The position numbers were made by a program, and so were the translations under genes. A model generated the notes under the pieces. That model worked only from the letters and a program-made list of their open reading frames with translations. It was not told the DNA's origin and did no database searches. A stretch of 19,514 bases of DNA from positions 1 through 19,514 of the forward strand of contig NZ_JBMGQR010000079.1 in assembly GCF_049059935.1 (NCBI RefSeq), in the 5' to 3' direction. The stretch comes from JAURVT01 sp049059935. Lineage in GTDB: Bacteria; Actinomycetota; Actinomycetes; Propionibacteriales; Nocardioidaceae. Below, piece after piece: positions 6,973-13,617 of the stretch; position 1 is the stretch's first letter; each line of letters begins with the position of its first letter.

Positions 6973-8111
6973 CAGGCGGACGCCGGTGCCGCCTCGGCCT
7001 CCTGATCCCGCTCGTGCTCCTTCGGCTCGTCGACCGCGGCCCGGTCGACCTGCTCGAGGCCGTACCGGGCGACGGTCGCGGCCACCGCGACGGCGGGCAC
7101 GGCCAGGAACGCGCCGCTGACGCCGAACAGGCTGCTGCCGGCGGTCACCGACAGCAGGATCACGCCGGCGTGCAGCCTCATCGCCTTGCCCTGGAGCACC
7201 GGGGACAGGACGTTGCTCTCGAGCTGCTGCACGACCACCACCAGCGCGAGGACGAGGAGGGCGGTCCTCAGGTCGTCGGTGACCAGGGCGACGAGCACCG
7301 TCAGGCCCCCGCTCACGAGCGTCCCGGCGATGGGGACGAAGGCGCCGATGAACGTGATGACGGCGAGGGGCACGGCCAATGGGACGTCCAGGACCAGCAG
7401 GCCCGCTCCGATCAGGACGGCGTCGAAGAGGCTGATCACCGACTGGGCGCGCACGAAGCCGCCCAGCGTGTCCCAGCTGCGGCCGAGCACCTCGCCCGCG
7501 TGATCGCCCGCCCGTCGCCCGGTCAAGCGCCGGACCCAGGGCAGGAACCGGTGGCCGTCCTTGGCGAAGAAGAAGCAGAGCACGACCACAACGACGGTGT
7601 TGACCACGGCGTTCGATACCGCTCCGACGGTGGACAGGGCGCCCGAGGCGATGGCGTCGGCGCTGTCTTGCAGGCGTGACTGCACCGCGTCGATCGCCGC
7701 GTCCACCTGCGAGTCCGATGCGTGCAGCGGCCCGTCGGTCACCCAGGTCTGCACCTGCTCCAGACCCGCGGTGGCCTCGTCGACCACGCCGTCGAGCTGG
7801 TCGACGACCTGGACGGTGATGACGGTGGCCAGGCCGGCGAGGGCGGCGACGGATCCCGCCACCACGAGCAGCGCGGCCAGGGCCGCCGGCACTCCGCGAC
7901 GCCGCATCCACGCCGTCGCCGGTTGCAGCAGGGTCGACAGGACGAGCGCGAGCGACACGGGCAGCAGCACCACCCACGCCTGGCCGACGGCCAGGCCCAG
8001 GACGATCGCCCCGCCCGCTACTGCGACCAGCCCCCAGCCGAGCCGTGCGGTCGACCGCCCCGCCTGCCCGAACACGACGGCGCGATCTCGCAGACTTCTC
8101 ATTTCGGACAT
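6972..8111 (-). CDS. AI-2E family (PerM/YdiK-like) membrane transporter
   Basis: The protein has 379 residues from the ATG at 8111-8109, preceded by GGGAGG eight bases upstream. About eight membrane segments are evident: two N-terminal pairs (around 20-60 and 70-100), a soluble region with amphipathic helices (about 100-160), then VVNTVVVVVLCFFFAKDGHRFLPW and the cluster ending VPAVAVAATVARYG. The AKDG...W segment after a hydrophobic helix and the loop PIAGTLVSGG are typical of the AI-2 exporter (TqsA/PerM) family. The C-terminus is hydrophilic and acidic (EPKEHERDQEAEAAPASA). The family name does not imply quorum sensing here, since many members act as ion or solute exporters. It is divergent from the broken secreted-protein gene at 8248. 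Confidence 0.88.
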   Translation of the reverse strand: MSEMRSLRDRAVVFGQAGRSTARLGWGLVAVAGGAIVLGLAVGQAWVVLLPVSLALVLSTLLQPATAWMRRRGVPAALAALLVVAGSVAALAGLATVITVQVVDQLDGVVDEATAGLEQVQTWVTDGPLHASDSQVDAAIDAVQSRLQDSADAIASGALSTVGAVSNAVVNTVVVVVLCFFFAKDGHRFLPWVRRLTGRRAGDHAGEVLGRSWDTLGGFVRAQSVISLFDAVLIGAGLLVLDVPLAVPLAVITFIGAFVPIAGTLVSGGLTVLVALVTDDLRTALLVLALVVVVQQLESNVLSPVLQGKAMRLHAGVILLSVTAGSSLFGVSGAFLAVPAVAVAATVARYGLEQVDRAAVDEPKEHERDQEAEAAPASA

Positions 8112-8247
8112 CCGACCAGCCTCCCACCCCCTCGGTTGACGTGCCGAAGGCGAGGACGCGGGCTCGGCGGCTCCACCGTGAACCGATCCGGCGCGCCGTG
8201 CATCTGACCGTCGCACGCACCACAAGCACACGACTCGGAGGAACCCG

Positions 8248-8325
8248 ATGAAGTCCAGGCTCGCGTCGACCGCCGGTGCGGTGACCATCTCGGTGGCGGC
8301 GCTGACGGCGTCCCTCCTGCCGTGA
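8248..8325 (+). pseudogene. 5' end of a broken secreted-protein gene (signal peptide only)
   Basis: An ATG at 8248 is preceded by a good ribosome site (CGGAGGAA, seven bases away) and encodes a 25-residue peptide ending at TGA 8323-8325. It has the form of a Sec signal peptide: MKSR, then a run of small and hydrophobic residues (AGAVTISVAALTASLLP). The signal has no cleavage site or mature part. Directly after the stop begins a decayed copy of an Ig-like C-terminus whose better copy lies at 12517-12816. The simplest reading is that 8248-8325 is the surviving start of that secreted Ig-like protein, with the gene split by the rearrangement that placed the island (inference). Confidence 0.6.
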
Positions 8326-8520
8326 CTGGCCTGACGGCAAGGCTGGCCGCAAGGGGGCCGGGTCGACTGCTCGGACGTGCCACCCACACGCCTGCCCCGT
8401 GTCAAGGACTGCAAGCGCACCTTTACCCGGAGCTGGATCGGCAATTACGACCTCGTCGCCGACAAGGGACGGGGAACAGGCGCGTCCGCTGACGATGATG
8501 TCTCAGGCCGCGCGCGCAGC
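8326..8520 (+). pseudogene. Decayed copy of an Ig-like domain C-terminus (left repeat)
   Basis: This stretch aligns base by base, by eye at roughly 80%, with about 12643-12842. Shared landmarks are GGCCGCAAG, CACCTGCCCCG/CGCCTGCCCCG, GACCTCGTCGC, the codons CGCGTCCGCTGA around the stop, and the following CTCAGGCCGCGCG, which in the right copy belongs to the 3' end of the methyltransferase gene. The left copy carries frameshifts and substitutions and has no usable frame. Because the similarity runs past the stop into the neighbouring gene, this is a segmental duplication, not a second gene-internal repeat. Confidence 0.75.
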
Positions 8521-8523
8521 CGG

Positions 8524-9087
8524 GCCCACGCCCTGCTCGCGCCGATCGCGTGAACTTGGCCTTCTCAGCGGTGCTTGACGGCCCACGACTTGGCTATATG
8601 GGTGCTCCGGGCGCGGGCAATATCCGCGACATCCCCCTAACGAGAGGCTCTGCGGCGACCCTTGCCTGAACTCCATCCATGGGGCCAACCACGGCATTCG
8701 GGCCCTCGAGCTCATCGGCCGCAAGATCCTCGGCGACGGCGGACTCAGCCGTGGATGGTTAGCCAGCGATCACGGCACCACGGTCGCGGCGGCCGTCGAG
8801 AGCCTAGGCCGCATGACCCGGAAGGTCGGCGCCGCGACGGCCGAGGACACCGGGATTGTGCTGGTCAAGGCCACGACCTAAGTCGAGGCCAGGAACTAGG
8901 TCGTTGTTGCCTGGGTGTGACTCAAGCGGGTGCTGGCCGTGGGGGGATCGCGACGACGAGTTCTACGACGGCAAGCGCGGCCGCCTGAGGATACCTTCTA
9001 CGCCTACGAGGTCCCGACCATTGTCACCAGGCTTGACCTGGTCGTCTCGCTACACCCACCTTCGACATGGACCCTCAGGCAAACTGA
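8524..9087 (+). pseudogene. Decayed C-terminal third of an acyl-CoA dehydrogenase
   Basis: The segment matches 5843-6464 of the intact acyl-CoA dehydrogenase. Landmarks are GCCCACGCCCTGCTCG at its left end, CACGGCAT...GGCCGCAAG.TCCT...GGCGACGGCGGAC in the middle (the region after the catalytic Glu), TTCTACGACGGCAAGCGCG, and TACGCCTACGAGGT.CCGACCAT near the end. The active-site context NPIHEGTHG has become SIHGANHG, so the catalytic Glu is lost. Several in-frame stops and frameshifts are present. It is either a duplicated piece of the neighbour at 4656 or the relic of a paralogue; divergence is too high to decide by eye. Confidence 0.85.
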
Positions 9088-9122
9088 TGGGTTTGATCTG
9101 GAAGAGGTCGCGCGTACTCGGA

Positions 9123-9135
9123 TAGGTTGATGTCG
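9123..9135 (+). promoter_or_regulatory. Possible leaderless -10 element of the nuclease gene
   Basis: TAGGTT (9123-9128) lies six bases before the GTG at 9135 and fits TANNNT at leaderless distance. No Shine-Dalgarno-like sequence precedes the GTG. No convincing -35 was found. Confidence 0.3.
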
Positions 9136-9926
9136 TGACAGACAGTGACGCCGACGTTAAGAGTGCTCCGCAGCCGGGCTCGAAACCCGAACGTGTCGGC
9201 ATGCTTGTCGACTTTGACAACGTGTTCCCGCCCAATGATCCGTCAAGCCCGAATTCCGTGAAGCACGATCTGCTCGGGTGGATCCGAATGGTGGTGGAGG
9301 CGTCGGCCACAGTCGAGCAGATAGATATACGGCTTTACGGAGGCTGGGCCGCACACGAAATGCTTAGTCGCCGTGGTAGCGAAGTAGCAGCAATGTTGGA
9401 CTTCATCGACCCTTTTCCGCTGGTAAGACCAGATGGGCAGTTTCTGCGTGGCTCCATCTCCCTCGCACGCGGACCAATCGGGGATTCTAGTGTCCTTCTA
9501 GACGACACGTATCGGCGCCGTCAATCTCCACCACGCCTTCGGCTCGCTAACACGCCACATCCCGTCGGATGTCAAGAGCGCGGTCACAGTTGTCCGGTAA
9601 AAATCTTGAAGAAGTTCACTCAAAAAGGCGATCAGTTGTGCGCGGCATCAAGTTGCTCCGTCACGGCCTCGTCCGCCTTTGTGGTGCATGAGCAAAAAAT
9701 GGTCGACACGCTGCTGGCCTGCGATATCCTCGAGATTGCCCTTGATAGTTCTTTCGCGTCGACTTTCGTGGTCTCGGGCGATACAGATTTTGTGCCGCCA
9801 GCACTTCTCGCAAAGAGGTTGTCTTCGAAGCCGCTGAGAATCCTGGCGCCGACCCGTACGGTGGTCGAGTCCGCGAAGGCGCATTTGTTAGATCACGCAG
9901 TTGCTTTCACAGAGATGGATTTGTGA
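9135..9926 (+). CDS. NYN-domain (LabA/DUF88, PIN-like) nuclease with a four-cysteine insertion
   Basis: The protein has 263 residues. NYN/PIN-fold motifs are visible in order: VGMLVDFDNV (21-30) with Asp26, Asp28 and Asn29; EQKMVDTLLACD (186-197) with Lys188 and Asp191; and FVVSGDTDFVP (211-221) with Asp216 and Asp218. These acidic residues bind the metal in NYN ribonucleases, so the enzyme looks active. Between strands lies an unusual segment (about 120-180) with TYRRRQ and four cysteines (146, 153, 169, 174) that could hold zinc and help bind nucleic acid. The GTG start overlaps no upstream gene. The stop overlaps the next start (GTGA or TGATG), so the pair is coupled. Codon use and base composition differ from the flanks, indicating transfer. 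Probably RNA- or DNA-cleaving effector of the module (inference). Confidence 0.85.
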   Translation: MTDSDADVKSAPQPGSKPERVGMLVDFDNVFPPNDPSSPNSVKHDLLGWIRMVVEASATVEQIDIRLYGGWAAHEMLSRRGSEVAAMLDFIDPFPLVRPDGQFLRGSISLARGPIGDSSVLLDDTYRRRQSPPRLRLANTPHPVGCQERGHSCPVKILKKFTQKGDQLCAASSCSVTASSAFVVHEQKMVDTLLACDILEIALDSSFASTFVVSGDTDFVPPALLAKRLSSKPLRILAPTRTVVESAKAHLLDHAVAFTEMDL

Positions 9927-12217
9927 TGGATCTGGAAGAGATATATGCGGACCTCTCTGCCTTCGCTGATGAGGAAGGAGACGCGCACATTGACGAAGAT
10001 GGGTCTTTTATACTCGTCCGTGGTGGACGCGAGTTGAGTGGCCGATTTTGGGAATCGGACTCGGGAACCATGATGGTAGATTATCAAGGTTCGCAAGTTC
10101 CTTATAGAAGGTTCCTTACTCATCAACTTGCCGGACTCGACACCTTTGCCGAGAGAATCGTGGCGAGGCGGGCTCCAGTCTACGGCTTTGTAGACTCGCC
10201 GGTGGAGTTGTATAGGGCATCTTCAGATCCTACGGGAGGCAGTTCGCTTTCCATTCTTCAGTCTGAGTGCGCATCAACGCCGCCATTTGCCTCGCGTATT
10301 ACTTTTATTACTGCTGATGCTGGTCACGGGAAGACCGCGCTATTACGAGAGCACCAGCAGCGTCAGGCTCAAGCGTTTCTCAGCGGCGAGGGTTCCTATG
10401 TCTTCTGGCACCTTGATTTACAAGGGAGACAGCTTTTGAGGCTCTCGGAAGCGCTCATGGGCGATCTCGGAGACATGCGTATCACAGGCCTTTGGATGCC
10501 GGCAATAGTTCGACTTATGAGGCGCAAAGCGTTAGTTCTCGCCATTGATGGTTTTGATGAGCTTGCTGCCGAGCAAGGCGGTACGAACGCACTTGGTGCT
10601 CTCGCATCGCTCGTATCTCAACTCCGGGGGCGCGGTTGTGTTGTTGCTGCCGCGAGACGAACGTTTTTTGATACCGAAGACTACCTGCGCCGGTCTGGTG
10701 TCGTTAAACGTGGCCTGACCAGTCCCTGCCAGTTCAATCAGATTGCCCTTATGCCCTGGGGCAGGAACGAGGGAGTCGCGTATCTCGCGAACGCTGTGCG
10801 AGGTTCTGCCGTCACTCTCGATCCCGAAACTACTTACACAGAAATTTTGAATGAGTTGGGTGCAGATCCCGGACACCCGATGCTAGCTCGACCCTTCTTG
10901 CTTGCGCAGATTGTGCGAGGCGTGGCGCATTACGGTCTGACGCCGGCAGATTTCATACACACCGCCGATGATCCGCTCAGTGGCGTCGCTGCCGTCGTCG
11001 AGGCCTTCGTTAAGCGTGAAGTTAGCGACAAGTGGAAGTTCCGAGACACCGGGGAGGCGTATTTAACCGTAGAGCAGCATCTCGGACTTCTCGCTGACAT
11101 TGCTGAGGAGATGTTCCGATCTCAACGCGACCGACTGGATTTGGAGTTGGTCGAGACCATCGCCGCTCTACTGCTAGACCAATGGGGTGTCGAGCCCGAG
11201 CGTCGGCAGCAAATTCTTCAGATGGTTCGAACGCACGTCCTTCTGGTAATTCCCAGTGATGGGGATTCAGCCGCGAGATCTTTCGATCACCCCGAGTTTC
11301 GAGACTATTTCGTTGCTTATGCGCTTCGGATTCGACTCGAGAGTGCGATGTCTGGCAATTCGTCTCGAGATATTGCTAGATTCATGAGTGTGGCTCAATT
11401 GTCTGATGGAACTGCGCGGTACGTTTGCGGCATGGTCGACCGAGTCGAACCCAGAGTACGACGCTTGACTGCAGCACTTCAGACGGCTGTTCGCGACGAA
11501 TGGAAGCCGACCTATCTGCAATCGAACGTCGGCACGTTGCTGCCATTTGTGCTTGATGGTGTGGAGTTTGAAACGCGTTTGGAGTTTGACGGAAAGGTGG
11601 TTTTTTCAAGTTTGGTGTTCGAGAGAACTGTTCTTTCGAACGTCACCTTCAAGAATGCAGCCTTGGTAAATTCCAGCCTCCGGGGAGTAGCCTGGTCAAA
11701 CGTCCTGTTTGTGAATTGCACGCTGGGCGAGTTGCTACTTGACAACTCTTCCTCTTTTGAAAATGTTAGTTTCAGAGAATGCTCAATAGATGGTCTTCGA
11801 ATTCAGACTGGGGACGGTGAGGAGGTTCGCGAGTATGCGCCTGATCGAATCCGAATGCAACTTGCCATGCGAGGAATCGCAGACACGCAGCCCGAACTGC
11901 CGAACGCTGCGGACGTCGAAAGGAATGAAAGTCCGAAACTAAGAATCCTGCGGCGGGTTCTTCGTGTCTACAACAGGACGACTATCATGTCTGATGAGCA
12001 GTTGCAGATGAGGTTCAAGCATGATGTAGGTGTCGTCATGGCCGACCTGATCCCGTTTATGGTCGAACACGGCGTTCTCGAAGAGCGGAAGTGGAAGGGC
12101 TCAGGAAATCATCGGGCCTGGAGTCTCTCTGTGGGACTCGATGAGTTGCTCGCGGCCGAGGGTGGGCTCGAGGACGATCCGTTGGTAAAATTTTGGGAGA
12201 GGGCGGCGGGTCTTTAG
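9923..12217 (+). CDS. NACHT-type STAND NTPase with beta-strand repeats and C-terminal winged-helix-like region
   Basis: The protein has 764 residues from the GTG at 9923, or 763 from the ATG at 9926; both overlap the nuclease stop. Residues 1-115 are a mixed alpha/beta region without recognised family. The P-loop is TADAGHGKT (130-138). Walker B is ALVLAIDGFDEL (203-214), the DGxDE form characteristic of NACHT. The motif FDHPEFRDYFVAYAL (454-468) matches the F.H..f.eyf.A signature at the end of NACHT helical domains. Residues about 545-628 are short repeating strands (VVFSSLVFERTVLSNVTF) resembling a pentapeptide-type beta-helix. Residues about 672-745 look like a winged helix. Bacterial NACHT proteins are known NLR-like antiphage sensors. 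Here the linked NYN nuclease is the likely effector (inference). Confidence 0.85.
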   Translation: MMDLEEIYADLSAFADEEGDAHIDEDGSFILVRGGRELSGRFWESDSGTMMVDYQGSQVPYRRFLTHQLAGLDTFAERIVARRAPVYGFVDSPVELYRASSDPTGGSSLSILQSECASTPPFASRITFITADAGHGKTALLREHQQRQAQAFLSGEGSYVFWHLDLQGRQLLRLSEALMGDLGDMRITGLWMPAIVRLMRRKALVLAIDGFDELAAEQGGTNALGALASLVSQLRGRGCVVAAARRTFFDTEDYLRRSGVVKRGLTSPCQFNQIALMPWGRNEGVAYLANAVRGSAVTLDPETTYTEILNELGADPGHPMLARPFLLAQIVRGVAHYGLTPADFIHTADDPLSGVAAVVEAFVKREVSDKWKFRDTGEAYLTVEQHLGLLADIAEEMFRSQRDRLDLELVETIAALLLDQWGVEPERRQQILQMVRTHVLLVIPSDGDSAARSFDHPEFRDYFVAYALRIRLESAMSGNSSRDIARFMSVAQLSDGTARYVCGMVDRVEPRVRRLTAALQTAVRDEWKPTYLQSNVGTLLPFVLDGVEFETRLEFDGKVVFSSLVFERTVLSNVTFKNAALVNSSLRGVAWSNVLFVNCTLGELLLDNSSSFENVSFRECSIDGLRIQTGDGEEVREYAPDRIRMQLAMRGIADTQPELPNAADVERNESPKLRILRRVLRVYNRTTIMSDEQLQMRFKHDVGVVMADLIPFMVEHGVLEERKWKGSGNHRAWSLSVGLDELLAAEGGLEDDPLVKFWERAAGL

Positions 12218-12487
12218 GCGGACCCCAAAGTGTTCTCGGTGGCGCGAGTTTTGGCCTCGAAGTAGTCGGCGGTCCAGCGCGACTCAACAATGGGTGGCGC
12301 GCGATGGTCTTGCCCTCAAGCATGCAGGTTGAGCACGGGAAGGTAATGCAACAGGGCGTACCCAGAACGATTTGAAGGCCCGCCGTTTTGGCGTGCCAAA
12401 CCACGATCCAGCAGTTTGTGCAGCGCGACACTTTGTGAACGCCATCGGGTCTTGGAGGTAGAGGAGTCGGTCGCCCTGTGCGGTCAC
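12214..12487 (-). pseudogene. Frameshifted small cysteine-rich gene remnant
   Basis: On the minus strand, a frame from GTG 12487 (TAQGDRLLYLQDPMAF) appears to continue after a shift as HKVSRCTNCWIVVWHAKTAG...FPCSTCMLEGKTIARHP. After a second shift it continues as VESRWTADYFEAKTRATE, ending at TAA (12216-12214), which overlaps the stop of the NACHT gene. Each piece has high G/C at third codon positions in its own frame, which supports former coding. Joined, it would be about 90 residues with CxxC and CxxC pairs, like a small zinc ribbon. The family is not recognised. Only this remnant fills the stretch between the NACHT gene and the Ig-like copy. Confidence 0.4.
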
Positions 12488-12516
12488 GCATTCCGAATTT
12501 GACCACCAGTTAATAA

Positions 12517-12816
12517 GTCCGAGTTCGTGCGACGTCGTCGGTGGGGGCCACCGCGCGCACCGGCCACCAGAAGGCCACTCTGCGGCTCAGGGTCACGTCC
12601 GCGGTGAAGGGCGCCGACCGACGGGGTCGCATCATCGTCCGGTGGACCAAGCCCGACGGCGAGGCCGGCCGCAAGGTCGTCCGGGTCGACCGCGCGGGAC
12701 GCGCCACCACCCACCTGCCCCGCGTCAAGGCCGGCAGGCGCACCTTCACCCTGCGCTGGCTCGGCAACGACGACCTCGTCGCTGACAGGGGACGGGCGGT
12801 CGGGCGCGTCCGCTGA
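12517..12816 (+). pseudogene. C-terminal fragment of a secreted Ig-like repeat protein (right repeat)
   Basis: An open frame of about 99 codons after an in-frame TAA (12514-12516) ends at TGA 12816. The sequence (KATLRLRVTSAVKG...GRIIVRWTKPDG...HLPRVKAGRRTFTLRWLGND) has the alternating beta pattern and the closing L..L..G...t..Y.Gd-type strand pair seen in bacterial Ig-like repeat (Big_3/Big_5-type) C-termini. It has no signal peptide and no ribosome site of its own; a GTG at 12541 exists but has no support. High G/C marks it as native chromosome, so the right edge of the low-G/C island lies at about 12500-12530. The decayed twin is at 8326-8520. Confidence 0.65.
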
Positions 12817-12826
12817 CGACGGTGCC

Positions 12827-13507
12827 TCAGGCCGCGCGCCGCAGCTGCAGGACGTTGTCGGCGCGGGTGCCGTGCTCGCCCTCGGGGCTCGGGAAGTCGG
12901 TGGTGACGAGGTCCTCGAGCTCGACGGTCCACACCGCCTGGTCGAGCGCGAGGTCGGCGAGCAGCTGGGTGGTGGACGGCAGCAGGTCGAACATCGGGTG
13001 CGGGCCCATCCAGCTGGGCCCGGACGCGTGTCCGACGACCAGCAGCGTGCCGCCGGGCGCGACGGCGTCGGCGGCGCGGCGCAGCACCGTGGTCCGGTCG
13101 AGGACGGCCTCGGGCGGGGAGTGGAAGAACGCCGCCGACACCAGGTCCCAGGTGCCGGACGGGAACGTCTCGCCCAGGTCGTGCCGCTGCCACTCGATCG
13201 ACGCCGCGACGCCGGCGTCCTCGGCGTGGACGGCCGCGCGTCGCAGGGCGGTGTCGGACACGTCGACGGCGGTGACCAGCCATCCCTGCTGGGCGAGCCA
13301 GACGGCGTCGCCGCCCTCGGCGCACCCCAGGTCGAGCGCGGTGCCGGGCGTCAGTCCCTCCACCTCGCGCACCATCAGCGCGTTGGCGCGTCCGGACCAG
13401 ACCTGGTCGCGCTCGCCGTAGAACCCCTCCCAGTACTCCTGGGCGGGCAGGGGAGCGGAGGGCTCAGCGGCGGCGGTGGGGGCGGCGTGGTGGTGGTCGT
13501 GCGTCAT
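12827..13507 (-). CDS. Class I SAM-dependent methyltransferase, TehB/thiopurine-methyltransferase-like
   Basis: The protein has 226 residues from the ATG at 13507-13505, with an AGGA-containing stretch about eight bases upstream. An upstream in-frame extension to 13630 is rejected because it would run through the two hairpins and the inverted repeat. The N-terminus is His-rich (MTHDHHH). It is followed by YWEGFYGERDQVWSGRAN (25-42), a typical opener of this group, and motif I LDLGCAEGGDAVWLA (58-72) with the acidic AVDVS loop. Relatives methylate thiols, tellurite/selenite or halides. The substrate here is unknown. It converges on the Ig-like fragment with a 10-base gap, and its last bases are copied at 8510-8520. 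Confidence 0.83.
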   Translation of the reverse strand: MTHDHHHAAPTAAAEPSAPLPAQEYWEGFYGERDQVWSGRANALMVREVEGLTPGTALDLGCAEGGDAVWLAQQGWLVTAVDVSDTALRRAAVHAEDAGVAASIEWQRHDLGETFPSGTWDLVSAAFFHSPPEAVLDRTTVLRRAADAVAPGGTLLVVGHASGPSWMGPHPMFDLLPSTTQLLADLALDQAVWTVELEDLVTTDFPSPEGEHGTRADNVLQLRRAA

Positions 13508-13547
13508 GGGCCGATCCTGCGTCGGTCGGTGCCGATCTGCCAACACC

Positions 13548-13566
13548 TGTTGCCGGTCCAGCAACA
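13548..13566. promoter_or_regulatory. Inverted repeat TGTTGC-N7-GCAACA upstream of the methyltransferase
   Basis: TGTTGC (13548-13553) and GCAACA (13561-13566) form a perfect six-base inverted repeat with a seven-base spacer, 41 bases before the methyltransferase ATG. The size and place suit a dimeric repressor operator. No regulator gene lies next to it. Confidence 0.35.
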
Positions 13567-13578
13567 ATCTGGGGCAGA

Positions 13579-13616
13579 TGGTCCGAAGCACGGTGGATCT
13601 ACCGTGCTTCGGACCA
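13579..13616. terminator. Long perfect hairpin, 16-bp stem
   Basis: Bases 13579-13594 and 13601-13616 pair perfectly over 16 bp (core GGTCCGAAGCACGGT) around the loop GGATCT. On the minus strand it is the second hairpin after the ABC-F gene and precedes the methyltransferase gene, so it may end ABC-F transcription. No U-tract follows on either strand. A stem this long and perfect could instead be a transcription-factor site or a small palindromic element. Confidence 0.5.
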
Positions 13617-13617
13617 G

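Noticed and set aside
6972..8111. Quorum-sensing autoinducer-2 system
   Set aside because: AI-2E is only a family name. No luxS, lsr or sensor gene is present, so a signalling role is not supported.
9492..9674. Internal frameshift making the nuclease a pseudogene
   Set aside because: The middle part looks odd, but the motifs before and after it are in one frame and the segment contains conserved-looking features (TYRRRQ, spaced cysteines, EQKMVD), so an insertion is more likely.
12193..12375. 60-codon plus-strand frame after the NACHT gene
   Set aside because: It overlaps the NACHT end in another frame, has no ribosome site or recognisable product, and the minus strand shows the better coding signal here.
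8326..12842. Composite transposon or prophage
   Set aside because: There are repeats at both ends, but they are diverged gene fragments in direct orientation. No transposase, integrase, phage structural gene, terminal inverted repeat or tRNA attachment site was found.
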